In this document: positions 58,701-62,640 of the stretch, piece after piece
How the letters are laid out: each line of letters begins with the position of its first letter
Numbering within the stretch: the stretch's first letter is position 1
NCBI GenBank assembly: GCA_023333565.1
Contig: JAJKFH010003256.1
Location: 980,277-1,044,276, forward strand
Length of the DNA stretch: 64,000 bases
Direction: 5' to 3'
Source of the DNA: Puffinus mauretanicus
Taxonomy: Eukaryota; Chordata; Aves; Procellariiformes; Procellariidae
The notes under the pieces: generated by a model
Told to the model about the DNA's origin: nothing
The model's database searches: none
The model's input: the letters and a program-made list of their open reading frames with translations, nothing else
Made by a program: the position numbers and the translations under genes

Positions 58701-60153
58701 TCTTCCAGACGACCACGCTGGCGGTGCCGCTGGTGCTGCTGGTTCACGATGTGCACCTATGACTAGAACGGGACTCCCAACGGCTGAGCGCTTTTTACTT
58801 GCGGATCGACTTGATATACTGTTCCCATTTCTTTCCGTCGCTCTGGGACTGCAGCCTGGCTTAGCTCTGTAGTTCTTGCCGCAGAAGTTGTCCGAGGTGA
58901 ATTTGCCCGGAGCTGACTGGAGAGGTGCACTCTCTCGCTTCCAGCACGCAAAATTTTATGTGCTTATTTATTCCGTGCCTCTTCTCTTGCAGATGGTAGG
59001 CTCACCCCTGTGTCCCTGGGGCTGCTTTTACACCTTTATGTAAGGCTTTAGGAAGACCTGATGCTGTGCAGTAGAAAAACTGCACGACAGAAAAATGAGA
59101 GAACTGCAAAAATTAAAGGCATAAGCTGATGAAGTCTAGAATGAATTAGAGTGAAAAGGGAATTTCAGAATATGTCACAGCTGAGGTGGCTCTGCAGTAG
59201 TCATTAGAGAGAGAATCTGGTTGCTACTTAATTAGGAGGCAGGTGCCCATCTGCATTATGGACTTCTGCTCACCCAGAGACGAGAGTAAATGAAGGAGAC
59301 CGAAAGCCTAAGAAAACAATGTGAATGGATAGGAAAAACAGGAGGAGGTTAAAGAAGACATTTAGACAGAGAGTTATTTTAGAAACCTGCAGATCAGAAC
59401 ACAAATATTTAATATATAATGGGAGAGAGCGGTGGGAATGATAAAGGGCCTGGCGGAGAGCAGGGAAGAGCTGCGCTATCCTGCGATTTGGTATTAGCTG
59501 GGCAGGGAGAGGGGAGGCAGTCCTCCTGCCAAGGTTATGTGCCTTTTACGTCCTGAAGATAGCGAGGTTACAGGAGAGCTCATCTCCTCCGCAGATTTGA
59601 AAAGCCACTTTGCACAAAGCTAAGAGTGATTTTGCTGTCCTACAGTTTGGGGGACAGAGAAAGAAGTGGCTAATCGTTTGAAATGTTTTGCTCTTTAAAT
59701 AAGCAAACAAACAAAGCCCTGTCCAGTGCGGGTCTCCACGGCTGAGATTGTTCCCGGGCCTCTCCGTGGAGGGAATGCTAATTTTCAGTCCGGGTGACTG
59801 TTCCTAACTAGCAGATTTGCAGTCATTTAGAAAAATTATGTTAGTGGTTGGCAACTAATAGTCACCATAATTTTTCCCTCTGGCTGAAATGGGCATATAA
59901 CTCGCTGGGACGATGTAGGTGCTGGCAGGAATGTCGTCAGAGCTGCGTTGGCAGATGCACTTAAGAGCTTCCGAGCATCTGGGCGTTACTGCTGAAAATG
60001 TCGACCGTTACCATTTTGCCTGTGATGTGCCTCTCATTACCGCATGACACCTGTACGATTATCCCCGATTTGCTCTTTCCGCAGCCTCATCTGGCAGTCG
60101 GAAGCAATGACTACTACATCTCGGTGTACTCAGTGGAGAAGCGGATCAGATAA
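4679..60153 (+). CDS. RPTOR: Raptor (mTORC1 scaffold), 3' part: 21 exons, residues 504-1335
   Basis: Raptor binds mTOR, recruits substrates and docks mTORC1 on Rag GTPases at the lysosome. It has a caspase-like N-terminal domain, a HEAT/armadillo solenoid, a phosphorylated linker and a C-terminal WD40 propeller. The window holds the end of the solenoid, the whole linker and the whole propeller. The 21 exons sum to 2499 nt (832 codons plus stop), every junction is GT-AG, and every phase matches the next. Starting from residue 504, the protein ends at 1335, the human length, and known human sites (S696, T706, S722, S792, S863, S877) fall at the right numbers. The gene is incomplete because exons for residues 1-503 lie upstream; if there are 34 exons as in human, these are exons 14-34 (inference). 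No frameshift or internal stop is present. Human numbers are from memory. Confidence 0.98.
4754..5386 (+). other. RPTOR intron (633 bp)
   Basis: GT-AG intron with donor gtaagg and acceptor tttaag. I see no recognisable feature inside. Confidence 0.9.
5387..5452 (+). CDS. RPTOR: RPTOR exon, residues 529-550 (solenoid)
   Basis: A 66-nt, phase 0-0 exon reading AEHRTMTAFILAVIVNNYNTGQ in part of a solenoid helix pair. The donor is the strong gtgagt. The last residues read Asn-Asn-Tyr-Asn-Thr-Gly-Gln where I remember Asn-Ser-Tyr-His-Thr-Gly-Gln in human, a small non-mammalian signature. The 3' splice site uses an AAG acceptor. Confidence 0.96.
5453..6096 (+). other. RPTOR intron (644 bp)
   Basis: GT-AG intron ending in the acceptor gttttag. 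Nothing recognisable inside. Confidence 0.9.
6097..6288 (+). CDS. RPTOR: RPTOR exon, residues 551-614 (solenoid)
   Basis: The longest coding exon in the window: 192 nt, 64 codons, phase 0-0. It runs from EACLQGNLIAICLEQ to YSLLSDPIPE and contains typical HEAT/armadillo helices (HPLLRQWVAICLGRIWQNF). In solved mTORC1 structures this part of the solenoid lies close to the Rag heterodimer (family knowledge). It is practically unchanged from human, consistent with strong constraint on that interface. The donor is gtaaaa. Confidence 0.97.
6289..7570 (+). other. RPTOR intron (1.3 kb)
   Basis: GT-AG intron, donor gtaaaa and acceptor ctcacag. Short open frames occur on both strands but resemble no known protein. 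Nothing else supported. Confidence 0.88.
7571..7711 (+). CDS. RPTOR: RPTOR exon, residues 615-661 (solenoid)
   Basis: A 141-nt, phase 0-0 exon of 47 codons reading VRCAAVFALGTFVGNSAERT onward to SPMVRK. It contains an armadillo-like helix pair, including MMLAQLINDGSPMVRK. The residues Ile-Asn replace the Val-Ser I remember in human at the equivalent of 652-653, otherwise it is near-identical. The donor is gtacgg. Confidence 0.97.
7712..9672 (+). other. RPTOR intron (2.0 kb), with a GC-rich hairpin near 9.28 kb
   Basis: GT-AG intron, donor gtacgg and acceptor ccgtag. A T14 run lies near 8230. The 9050-9420 part is much richer in G, C and CpG than the rest and contains the strong inverted repeats listed at 9260-9303. 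No coding content recognised. Confidence 0.85.
9260..9303. repeat. Compound GC-rich inverted repeat (hairpin-forming)
   Basis: Two nested perfect 8-bp inverted repeats overlap. The inner one is GCCGAGGA (9276-9283) with TCCTCGGC (9290-9297), separated by six bases. The outer one is GGCTGTGC (9260-9267) with GCACAGCC (9296-9303). They share two bases at 9296-9297, so they can form together only with that loss. Several G runs just upstream (9248-9276) could also make a loose quadruplex. Confidence 0.75.
9673..9790 (+). CDS. RPTOR: RPTOR exon, residues 662-700 (end of solenoid, start of linker)
   Basis: A 118-nt exon of 39 codons plus one base, reading ELVVALSHLVVQYESNFC then QFMEEEKNYPLPSPAAT. 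It finishes the solenoid and enters the flexible linker. The Ser-Pro at 9775-9780 corresponds to the human S696-P697 proline-directed phosphosite and is kept. Donor gtaggt; the split codon is completed to Glu701 in the next exon. Confidence 0.96.
9791..11224 (+). other. RPTOR intron (1.4 kb)
   Basis: GT-AG intron, donor gtaggt and acceptor ccacag. No recognisable gene or repeat. Confidence 0.88.
11225..11365 (+). CDS. RPTOR: RPTOR exon, residues 701-748 (linker with T706 and S722 sites)
   Basis: A 141-nt exon carrying part of the intrinsically disordered regulatory linker. Thr706-Pro (11239-11244) and the basophilic segment LRSVSSYGN are present, with the equivalents of Ser719, Ser721 and Ser722 at 11278-11280, 11284-11286 and 11287-11289. 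In mammals the first two are reported RSK sites and Ser722 is an AMPK/RSK site that allows 14-3-3 binding and mTORC1 inhibition (family knowledge). Residue 711 is Gly (GGT, 11254-11256) where I recall Ser in human. The donor is gtaaga. Confidence 0.96.
11366..11803 (+). other. RPTOR intron (438 bp)
   Basis: GT-AG intron, donor gtaaga and acceptor cggcag after a pyrimidine-rich tract. Nothing else seen. Confidence 0.9.
11804..11962 (+). CDS. RPTOR: RPTOR exon, residues 748-801 (linker with S791/S792)
   Basis: A 159-nt exon rich in Ser (FSPGNLSTSSSASSTLGS), then FETIDKMRRVSSYSSLNS. The serines at 11932-11934 and 11935-11937 correspond to human Ser791 (reported PKA site) and Ser792 (the principal AMPK site). 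The upstream residue is Val where human has Ala, giving Arg-Arg-Val-Ser-Ser, which keeps the basophilic consensus. The donor is gtgagt, and Gly801 is split across the junction. Confidence 0.97.
13109..13220 (+). repeat. Intronic direct repeat, copy 1
   Basis: This segment recurs about 760 bp downstream. Shared blocks include gtccacctgggtgatagact, gactgaagaa, ggaagaagt and atggtgatttggctct, in the same order and orientation. Copy 2 lacks a few short pieces. I recognise no known family. Confidence 0.85.
13873..13973 (+). repeat. Intronic direct repeat, copy 2
   Basis: Second copy of the 13109-13220 segment, about ten bases shorter because of small deletions. The order of the matching blocks is the same. 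Similarity fades outside these limits, so the duplicated unit seems to be roughly 100 bp. Confidence 0.85.
19025..19143 (+). CDS. RPTOR: RPTOR exon, residues 801-840 (helical segment in the linker)
   Basis: A 119-nt exon reading VSFNSVYTQIWRVLLHLA then DVSDLAMKVLNSIAYK, a conserved folded helical repeat between the two phosphorylated stretches. It begins by completing Gly801 and ends in phase 0 at gtatgt. Human has Glu-Val-Ser-Asp-Val as I recall; this copy has Asp-Val-Ser-Asp-Leu. Confidence 0.97.
19221..19273. repeat. Interrupted inverted repeat
   Basis: Arms AGACTGAACT (19221-19230) and AGTTCAGTCT (19264-19273) are perfect reverse complements. A second pairing lies inside, TAGGGC (19242-19247) with GCCCTA (19259-19264). 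The 5' side carries about 11 extra unpaired bases. It may be a worn DNA-transposon end or just a structured RNA segment; I cannot assign a family. Confidence 0.65.
19903..19978. repeat. 76-bp inverted repeat, hairpin candidate
   Basis: TCTCTTACTG (19903-19912) pairs perfectly with CAGTAAGAGA (19969-19978). At the tip, CCTAGATC pairs with GACCTAGG with one mismatch around a TTCA loop (19932-19951). The middle of the stem is poorly paired, which argues against a microRNA precursor. Confidence 0.6.
22831..22846. promoter_or_regulatory. 16-bp AT-rich palindrome with paired ATTA cores
   Basis: ACTAATT and AATTAGT flank two A residues, a perfect 7-bp inverted repeat. Spaced inverted TAAT/ATTA cores are typical of dimeric homeodomain binding. 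Regulatory function is inference only. Confidence 0.3.
23041..24360. other. CpG-rich intronic block
   Basis: By eye this 1.3 kb is clearly richer in C, G and CpG than the AT-rich intron around it, ending about 300 bp before the next RPTOR exon. It could be an intragenic CpG island, possibly an internal promoter, or a local composition peak. I did not compute observed/expected CpG. Confidence 0.5.
24650..24753 (+). CDS. RPTOR: RPTOR exon, residues 841-875 (linker with S859/S863)
   Basis: A 104-nt exon reading ATVNARPQRILDTSSLTQSA then PASPTNKGMHIHQVG. Ser863 (AGC, 24716-24718), followed by Pro, is the mTOR-dependent proline-directed site reported in mammals, and Ser859 (TCG, 24704-24706) is also kept. 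The donor is gtaagc, and Gly875 is split across the junction. Confidence 0.97.
24754..25760 (+). other. RPTOR intron (1.0 kb)
   Basis: GT-AG intron, donor gtaagc and acceptor tctttag after a T-rich tract. Nothing else recognised. Confidence 0.88.
25761..25944 (+). CDS. RPTOR: RPTOR exon, residues 875-936 (linker and Rag-contact segment)
   Basis: A 184-nt exon. Ser877-Pro (25765-25770) is kept, followed by a Ser/Thr-rich stretch (TTSTSSSSLTNDVTKQ). The part equal to human 905-914 reads Arg-Pro-Ala-Asn-Val-Gly-Asn-Met-Gly-Val, so the human Thr908 is Asn here. Directly after it the segment YTPHSHQFPRTRKMF onward (residue 916 on) appears identical to human. That segment is reported to thread between the Rag nucleotide-binding domains as a claw. 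The donor is gtaaag. Confidence 0.97.
25945..27788 (+). other. RPTOR intron (1.8 kb)
   Basis: GT-AG intron, donor gtaaag and acceptor ggacag. An A12 run lies near 27232. No gene recognised. Confidence 0.87.
27789..27899 (+). CDS. RPTOR: RPTOR exon, residues 937-973
   Basis: A 111-nt, phase 0-0 exon reading TTDDADDAVGHKSFISATV then CDWSAKYFAQPVMK. It has an acidic start and then a conserved aromatic segment leading from the linker toward the propeller. Acceptor ggacag, donor gtaata. Confidence 0.97.
30782..30797. promoter_or_regulatory. Palindromic TTGATTA/TAATCAA site
   Basis: TTGATTA and TAATCAA form a perfect 7-bp inverted repeat around two bases. TGATTA/TAATCA resembles recognition sequences of TALE/PBX- and LIM-type homeodomain proteins. 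A regulatory role is only inferred. Confidence 0.3.
32191..32265 (+). other. Exon-like segment, possible cryptic or cassette exon
   Basis: The segment starts after an AG preceded by a moderate pyrimidine-containing tract (caaattccag) and ends at a strong donor (gtaagt). Its 75 nt are divisible by three, and the phase 0-0 frame is open for 25 codons (starts PASISLMVTLGLVRPRV). It would fit in frame between residues 973 and 974. However, the frame is open well beyond the segment, and the peptide has no similarity I recognise. A chance pseudo-exon is quite possible. Confidence 0.25.
36287..36392 (+). CDS. RPTOR: RPTOR exon, residues 974-1009 (helix before the propeller)
   Basis: A 106-nt exon reading IPEEHDLESQIRKEREWRFL then RNARVRKQAQKIIQK, a strongly charged helix leading into the WD40 propeller. 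Human has Ser at Ala996, plus Arg-Arg and Gln-Val replacements nearby, as I recall. The acceptor is unusual because the bases before AG are purine- and AT-rich. The donor gtgagt is strong. Confidence 0.96.
36393..38727 (+). other. RPTOR intron (2.3 kb)
   Basis: GT-AG intron, donor gtgagt and acceptor ccccgcag. AT-rich in the middle (about 37.95-38.4 kb), G-rich just before the next exon. No recognisable gene; the open minus-strand frame at 36713-37261 looks like chance. Confidence 0.87.
38728..38842 (+). CDS. RPTOR: RPTOR exon, residues 1009-1047 (start of WD40 propeller)
   Basis: A 115-nt exon reading ISRLDDQIFLNRNPGVPSV then KFHPFTPCIAVADKDSI, the first propeller strands. It is markedly more GC-rich at third codon positions than exons at the 5' end of the window. 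Cys1047 is split across the junction; donor gtaaga. Confidence 0.97.
38843..39323 (+). other. RPTOR intron (481 bp), CpG-dense 5' half
   Basis: GT-AG intron, donor gtaaga and acceptor ccccaag. The first 220 bases are packed with CpG (for example gcgcgcgcgg near 38921), unlike the AT-rich second half. Confidence 0.88.
39324..39448 (+). CDS. RPTOR: RPTOR exon, residues 1047-1089 (WD40)
   Basis: A 125-nt exon reading FWDWEKGEKLDYFHNGNP then TAMEYLNGQDCSLLLTAT. The Trp-Asp pair and the LLLTATDDG turn, completed in the next exon, are typical WD40 blade features. An Ile replaces the Val I recall in human in Arg-Ile-Thr-Ala-Met. Donor gtaaat. Confidence 0.97.
39449..40722 (+). other. RPTOR intron (1.3 kb)
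   Basis: GT-AG intron, donor gtaaat and acceptor ccccaag. No distinctive feature. Confidence 0.88.
40723..40827 (+). CDS. RPTOR: RPTOR exon, residues 1089-1124 (WD40)
   Basis: A 105-nt exon reading DDGAIRVWKNFADLEKNP then TAWQGLSDMLPTTR, including the blade-ending Ile-Arg-Val-Trp. It ends one base into Gly1124 at donor gtgggt. The next certain exon starts 10.7 kb downstream; the candidate cassette exon at 44862-44909 lies between and matches this phase. Confidence 0.97.
41720..41811 (+). mobile_element. Degenerate 3' end of a CR1-type LINE
   Basis: The stretch matches the remembered 3'-terminal consensus of amniote CR1 elements, in order. It begins with an AATTGCTGGGTGAGGCTCC-like block and continues through CTGGCTTGTGCTGTGCAGGA and GGTCAGATGAGATGGCCATC. 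It ends with a CTGACCTTAAAATCTG block. No terminal short tandem repeat remains and no reverse-transcriptase coding sequence is visible, so this is an old, 5'-truncated copy in sense orientation to RPTOR. The family was judged from memory of the consensus, not from a search. Confidence 0.72.
44862..44909 (+). CDS. RPTOR: Candidate RPTOR cassette microexon (16 residues)
   Basis: A 48-nt segment between a good acceptor (cctgtcttctcacag) and a near-perfect donor (GAG then gtgagt). It is divisible by three, and its phase matches both neighbours: two bases complete Gly1124, 15 full codons follow, and one base joins the next exon. Inclusion would insert LARRVSIYLDRSKQG plus one Gly between the equivalents of residues 1124 and 1125, within the propeller. 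There is no stop in frame. Arg-Arg-Val-Ser is a basophilic-kinase type motif. Splice sites, phase and open frame are seen. Use in real transcripts is inferred, and human Raptor as I remember it lacks this insert. Confidence 0.68.
44980..45010 (+). repeat. Short TTGG microsatellite
   Basis: Seven to eight tandem GGTT units with one GGCT variant, about 70 bases downstream of the candidate cassette exon. Confidence 0.85.
47843..47909 (+). repeat. A-rich low-complexity stretch
   Basis: Irregular AAAAC/AAAAT units over about 65 bases. It could be a decayed poly-A tail or simple repeat. Confidence 0.6.
51567..51673 (+). CDS. RPTOR: RPTOR exon, residues 1124-1159 (WD40)
   Basis: A 107-nt exon reading AGMVVDWEQETGLLMTSGDV then IRIWDTDREMKVQ, with the canonical Ile-Trp-Asp blade ending. 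The two leading bases complete Gly1124 whether joined to the 40723-40827 exon or to the candidate cassette exon. Human has Val in Arg-Ile-Val-Arg-Ile where this copy has Ile. Donor gtaaca. Confidence 0.97.
52602..52686. promoter_or_regulatory. Cluster of TAATTA-type homeodomain sites
   Basis: Within 85 bases there are ATTAATTA (52603-52610), ATTAATTAC (52624-52632), ATAATTAAG (near 52660) and a TTAATCTTAATTAC run (near 52672-52685). The palindrome CCTGCA-A-TGCAGG (52644-52656) sits in the middle. Such clusters are common in developmental enhancers, but function is inference and conservation was not tested. Confidence 0.35.
53804..53836 (+). repeat. A-rich AAAAT simple repeat
   Basis: Imperfect AAAAT units over about 33 bases. 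Confidence 0.7.
53950..53970 (+). repeat. Run of 21 A
   Basis: An uninterrupted homopolymer. It may be the tail of an unrecognised retroposed sequence, but I see no target-site duplication or element body upstream. Confidence 0.8.
54748..54875 (+). CDS. RPTOR: RPTOR exon, residues 1160-1202 (WD40)
   Basis: A 128-nt exon reading DIPTGADSCVTSLSCDSH then IVAGLGDGSIRVFDRRM. The SIRVFDRR blade ending has Phe where I recall Tyr in human. The donor gtaact is followed by an unusually short intron. Cys1202 is split across the junction. Confidence 0.97.
54876..54960 (+). other. RPTOR minimal intron (85 bp)
   Basis: Bounded by gtaact and a pyrimidine-rich acceptor ending ttcctcag. It is by far the shortest intron in the window. 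The phase and flanking residues fix both ends. Confidence 0.96.
54961..55047 (+). CDS. RPTOR: RPTOR exon, residues 1202-1231 (WD40)
   Basis: An 87-nt exon reading RVMTYREHTAWVVKAYLQKH then PEGNIMSV. The His-Thr-Ala-Trp-Val strand is conserved. Tyr, His, Glu, Asn and Met differ from the Ser, Arg, Asp, His and Val I recall in human, making it one of the more variable propeller segments. Donor gtaaaa. Confidence 0.97.
55048..57688 (+). other. RPTOR intron (2.6 kb)
   Basis: GT-AG intron, donor gtaaaa and acceptor ttggcag. Short minus-strand frames at 55786-56022 and 57314-57736 look like chance. No repeats recognised. Confidence 0.87.
57689..57805 (+). CDS. RPTOR: RPTOR exon, residues 1231-1270 (WD40)
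   Basis: A 117-nt exon reading VNGDVRFFDPRMPESMKV then VKGLTALDIHPQANLFA. It contains the VRFFDPR blade ending and the following inner strand. Phe, Met-Lys and Asn-Leu-Phe differ from the Ile, Val-Asn and Asp-Leu-Ile remembered for human. Cys1270 is split; donor gtaagt. Confidence 0.97.
57806..58394 (+). other. RPTOR intron (589 bp)
   Basis: GT-AG intron, donor gtaagt and acceptor cccttccag. Nothing else seen. Confidence 0.9.
58395..58524 (+). CDS. RPTOR: RPTOR exon, residues 1270-1313 (WD40)
   Basis: A 130-nt exon reading GSMNQFTAIYNGNGELINNI then GQRVGAISCLAFHPHW. It carries the penultimate blade strands. It must end at Trp1313 because the next exon starts with Pro1314 in phase 0, so the donor is gtctgt, clearly weaker than the others in the gene. 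Confidence 0.96.
58525..60084 (+). other. Last RPTOR intron (1.6 kb), weak donor
   Basis: Donor gtctgt, acceptor ctttccgcag. If retained, translation would continue for 14 codons and stop at 58567-58569. No gene or repeat recognised inside. Confidence 0.88.
60085..60153 (+). CDS. RPTOR: RPTOR last coding exon, residues 1314-1335 and stop
   Basis: The final 22 codons read PHLAVGSNDYYISVYSVEKR plus Ile-Arg and a TAA stop at 60151-60153. This closes the propeller with the SVYSVEKR strand. Human ends Lys-Arg-Val-Arg as I recall; here it is Lys-Arg-Ile-Arg. The exon continues into the 3' UTR. Confidence 0.98.
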   Translation, partial: PHLAVGSNDYYISVYSVEKRIR

Positions 60154-60216
60154 CGGCTCGTGGCAGCGGCACTGGAGAAGGGAGTCCCAGCGGGCAGGGC
60201 CGTGTCTCACCCATAA

Positions 60217-60224
60217 TGTACATA
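60217..60224 (+). promoter_or_regulatory. Pumilio response element (TGTACATA)
   Basis: An exact match to the PUM1/PUM2 consensus UGUA(A/C/U)AUA, beginning 64 nt after the stop codon in an otherwise mixed-composition UTR. PUM binding normally lowers mRNA stability and translation. Use here is inferred. Confidence 0.5.
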
Positions 60225-62537
60225 GTGAAATTATCGACTTGAATGTTTAGTGTTGGCTGCTGCTGCAACCCATAACTTGAACATTTTTTTTCTGACTTAG
60301 CTACTGATGATTTTGACAAGGGGAAGAGAGACAATCTCCTTTTTTGTTTGTTTTGTGTTTTTTTTCCCAGCTATATCCTCAAAAAGCTACAGAAAAGGAA
60401 CATTTTATTTTTGTTTCCAGTGGTTGGCTTCTCTGTTAGAAACACGGCTCCTGAGCTCGGAAGGACTGGATGAGGCAATACCCTGAAAAGGGCTTTTTGT
60501 TTTCGTCTTTGTTCCTTTGTTTTGCTGGAGCGTAGGTTGCTTTAAGGCCTGAAGTCAGGACTCACCTACGGCTCTGTGCGTTCGACCAGACCACGGGACC
60601 CCTCCAGCTGCTGCCTACCCTGTGCCAAACAGTAATTCCTCCGACAGGGCAGCGAGAGCCGAGCTGCCGTCCGCAGAACAACGTACGTGCTCCTGCACTG
60701 CCCGAGCCTGGGCAAGGGAGGCGGGAAGGTGTCTCCTCTGCACGAGCCTCGACCTCTCTGCAGCGTCCTCGCCCGTGGAAGTGGAGACGGAAGGCGGCTC
60801 GGTGGCGAGGGGAGGCAGGGATCCTGAGGAAAGGGGCTCGAGGAGGTGGCAGGAGCGGGGCGGGATGCCACCGTACCGTAAGGTTGCACATACAGAAGAC
60901 AGAGAACGGACACCTCTCACGTCCCAACAAGCCTGGAGCAAGGCGCTCATGTAACCACTTTCCACCCAAGCACACGGTGCTGGTGGGGAGGTCCGGGGTA
61001 TCTCGGTCACGACTTGCGCAGTCACGGTCGTCCTGCCCACAGTGAACGCCACAAACACGTTTGATAGCCTGGGAGCTCTGCCCAGACAGCGAGGGAGGCT
61101 CCGGGTTCAAGCCACGGGCTCTCGTCTCGCTCCGATATGCTAATATTCAGCAAGGTGATGGTCAGGAGAATTTGCACACTTGTATGCAGCTGCGGATGTT
61201 GTGTGGACGTGGCTGTGGCTTGTCTGTCTGTCCCCGCAGAACTGGGCATGTAACCACACGCGGTCTGAGCACAAGAGAATCACTAAAGGAGGGGGAAGAC
61301 AGCAGGTCACCCTGCTTTGAGCAACGCAGCTTTGTCCCAGCTATCTAGGGGAAAGCCTGCTCCATCTTCCGCACCTTCCACATCTGAATAATGAATGTTT
61401 CTGTCCCTTGAAATCCAGGATGGGTGTGGGGAAGGGGTCGGCAAAGCCGAAGGGCAGGTTTCTTTCACGTGGTCGCTGCCGAGGTGCGATTTAGCTGGCC
61501 AAGAACAGAACTTGCACTGTGCAAAAATCACTGCAGCCGACAAAGGTTGACCTGCTGAGTCCAGAAGTCCCCGGTTTTTCTTCCAGCCGGTATCAGGGGG
61601 TCTGCAGGCTCCCAGCAAACTCTGCCAGCGATGAGGCTGCCAGTGAAGGAAATACTAACGAGGGAAGGGGTGAGAAACGTTCTCTCCTTGTGTGGACGGC
61701 GGCTTCACCTCTGCCACGGCGCCTGCGGAGCGCGTCTGAGCTGTCGCTGCTCCTTGTACACCAGATAATCTTGTTTCCTATATGTGTTGAGGCAGCTGGG
61801 CCACGCAGGGGTGGTGGAGTTGGCCCGCTGGCTGTCCCGGGCTCGCTGTGGGGAAGCCGAACGCAAAGTGCCGTACGCACGTCTGGACGCTGGCTTCGGT
61901 GGGGCCCCTGAACCGTGGAGGTGGAGCAGACCCGAAGGCGGGCGCTCTGTCCGTGCCCGAGCACCATCGCTGTCCCCCCCTCGCAGGGAGGCCGAGGGCC
62001 ACTTCGCAGATGACGAATCAAAGGCTTTAAACTGAAGAAAAACTACCTAAAAGTCCACGTTTGAGTTACCAAAAGTTAATTATGGTCTAACAGAGCTGTG
62101 CCTCTTCCCGCCCGCTGAGCGGCTCCCGTGCAGCTCCGGCCTCGGTCCCCGCGGTACGCGTCTCCTCCGCCTGCCCGAGGGGCCGGCAAGCCGGAGTTTG
62201 GGATCCACACGTAACCAATTAACATACACAGCTTAAAAAACAATAGATTTTTAACTTATATCAGTGTATTCATTAAAGGAGCAAGAAATACCTGGCAAAA
62301 TGCGAAGTTGCGTGGTGGGAAGCTGCTGCTCCCTGCCAGCGCTGCCCTGTGCCAGCCGGCCCCTGGGGCCAGGAGGTGGGTTTTTAACTAACTCGGCCTG
62401 TTTAGCTTTCATCTAAGCGTGTGCGTGCGTGGGCTGTATTTTCACAGGTCTGATGCAGAGATTCAATCATGAAGTTTAACCAAGGATCTGGAGAGCATCC
62501 TACCTAAAAGTTCACTTATCTCTATTTATTTTACAAA

Positions 62538-62620
62538 AATAAAAAAATATAAAAAAACCACACGATTGTAATGTGAGAGTAAAACAATTACAAACAAATA
62601 AATGGTTAATAAAAAATAAA
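62538..62620 (+). terminator. RPTOR: Cluster of four AATAAA polyadenylation signals
   Basis: AATAAA occurs at 62538-62543, 62597-62602, 62608-62613 and 62615-62620. A G/T-containing stretch follows (62637-62680), as expected for a cleavage-stimulating region. I see no earlier AATAAA after the stop, only an ATTAAA near 62272. Confidence 0.65.
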
Positions 62621-62640
62621 TGCAGAAACACTTCCCGGTC

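Larger units (their letters stand above)
60154..62640 (+). other. RPTOR: Probable RPTOR 3' UTR
   Basis: The sequence from the stop to the first AATAAA cluster contains no further RPTOR coding sequence. It includes a Pumilio-type element, T-rich stretches near 60290 and 60340-60370, a GC-rich middle (60.6-60.9 and 61.8-62.2 kb) and an ATTTA next to the poly-A signals. A length of about 2.5 kb is plausible for this gene, but the exact end is inferred. Confidence 0.65.
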
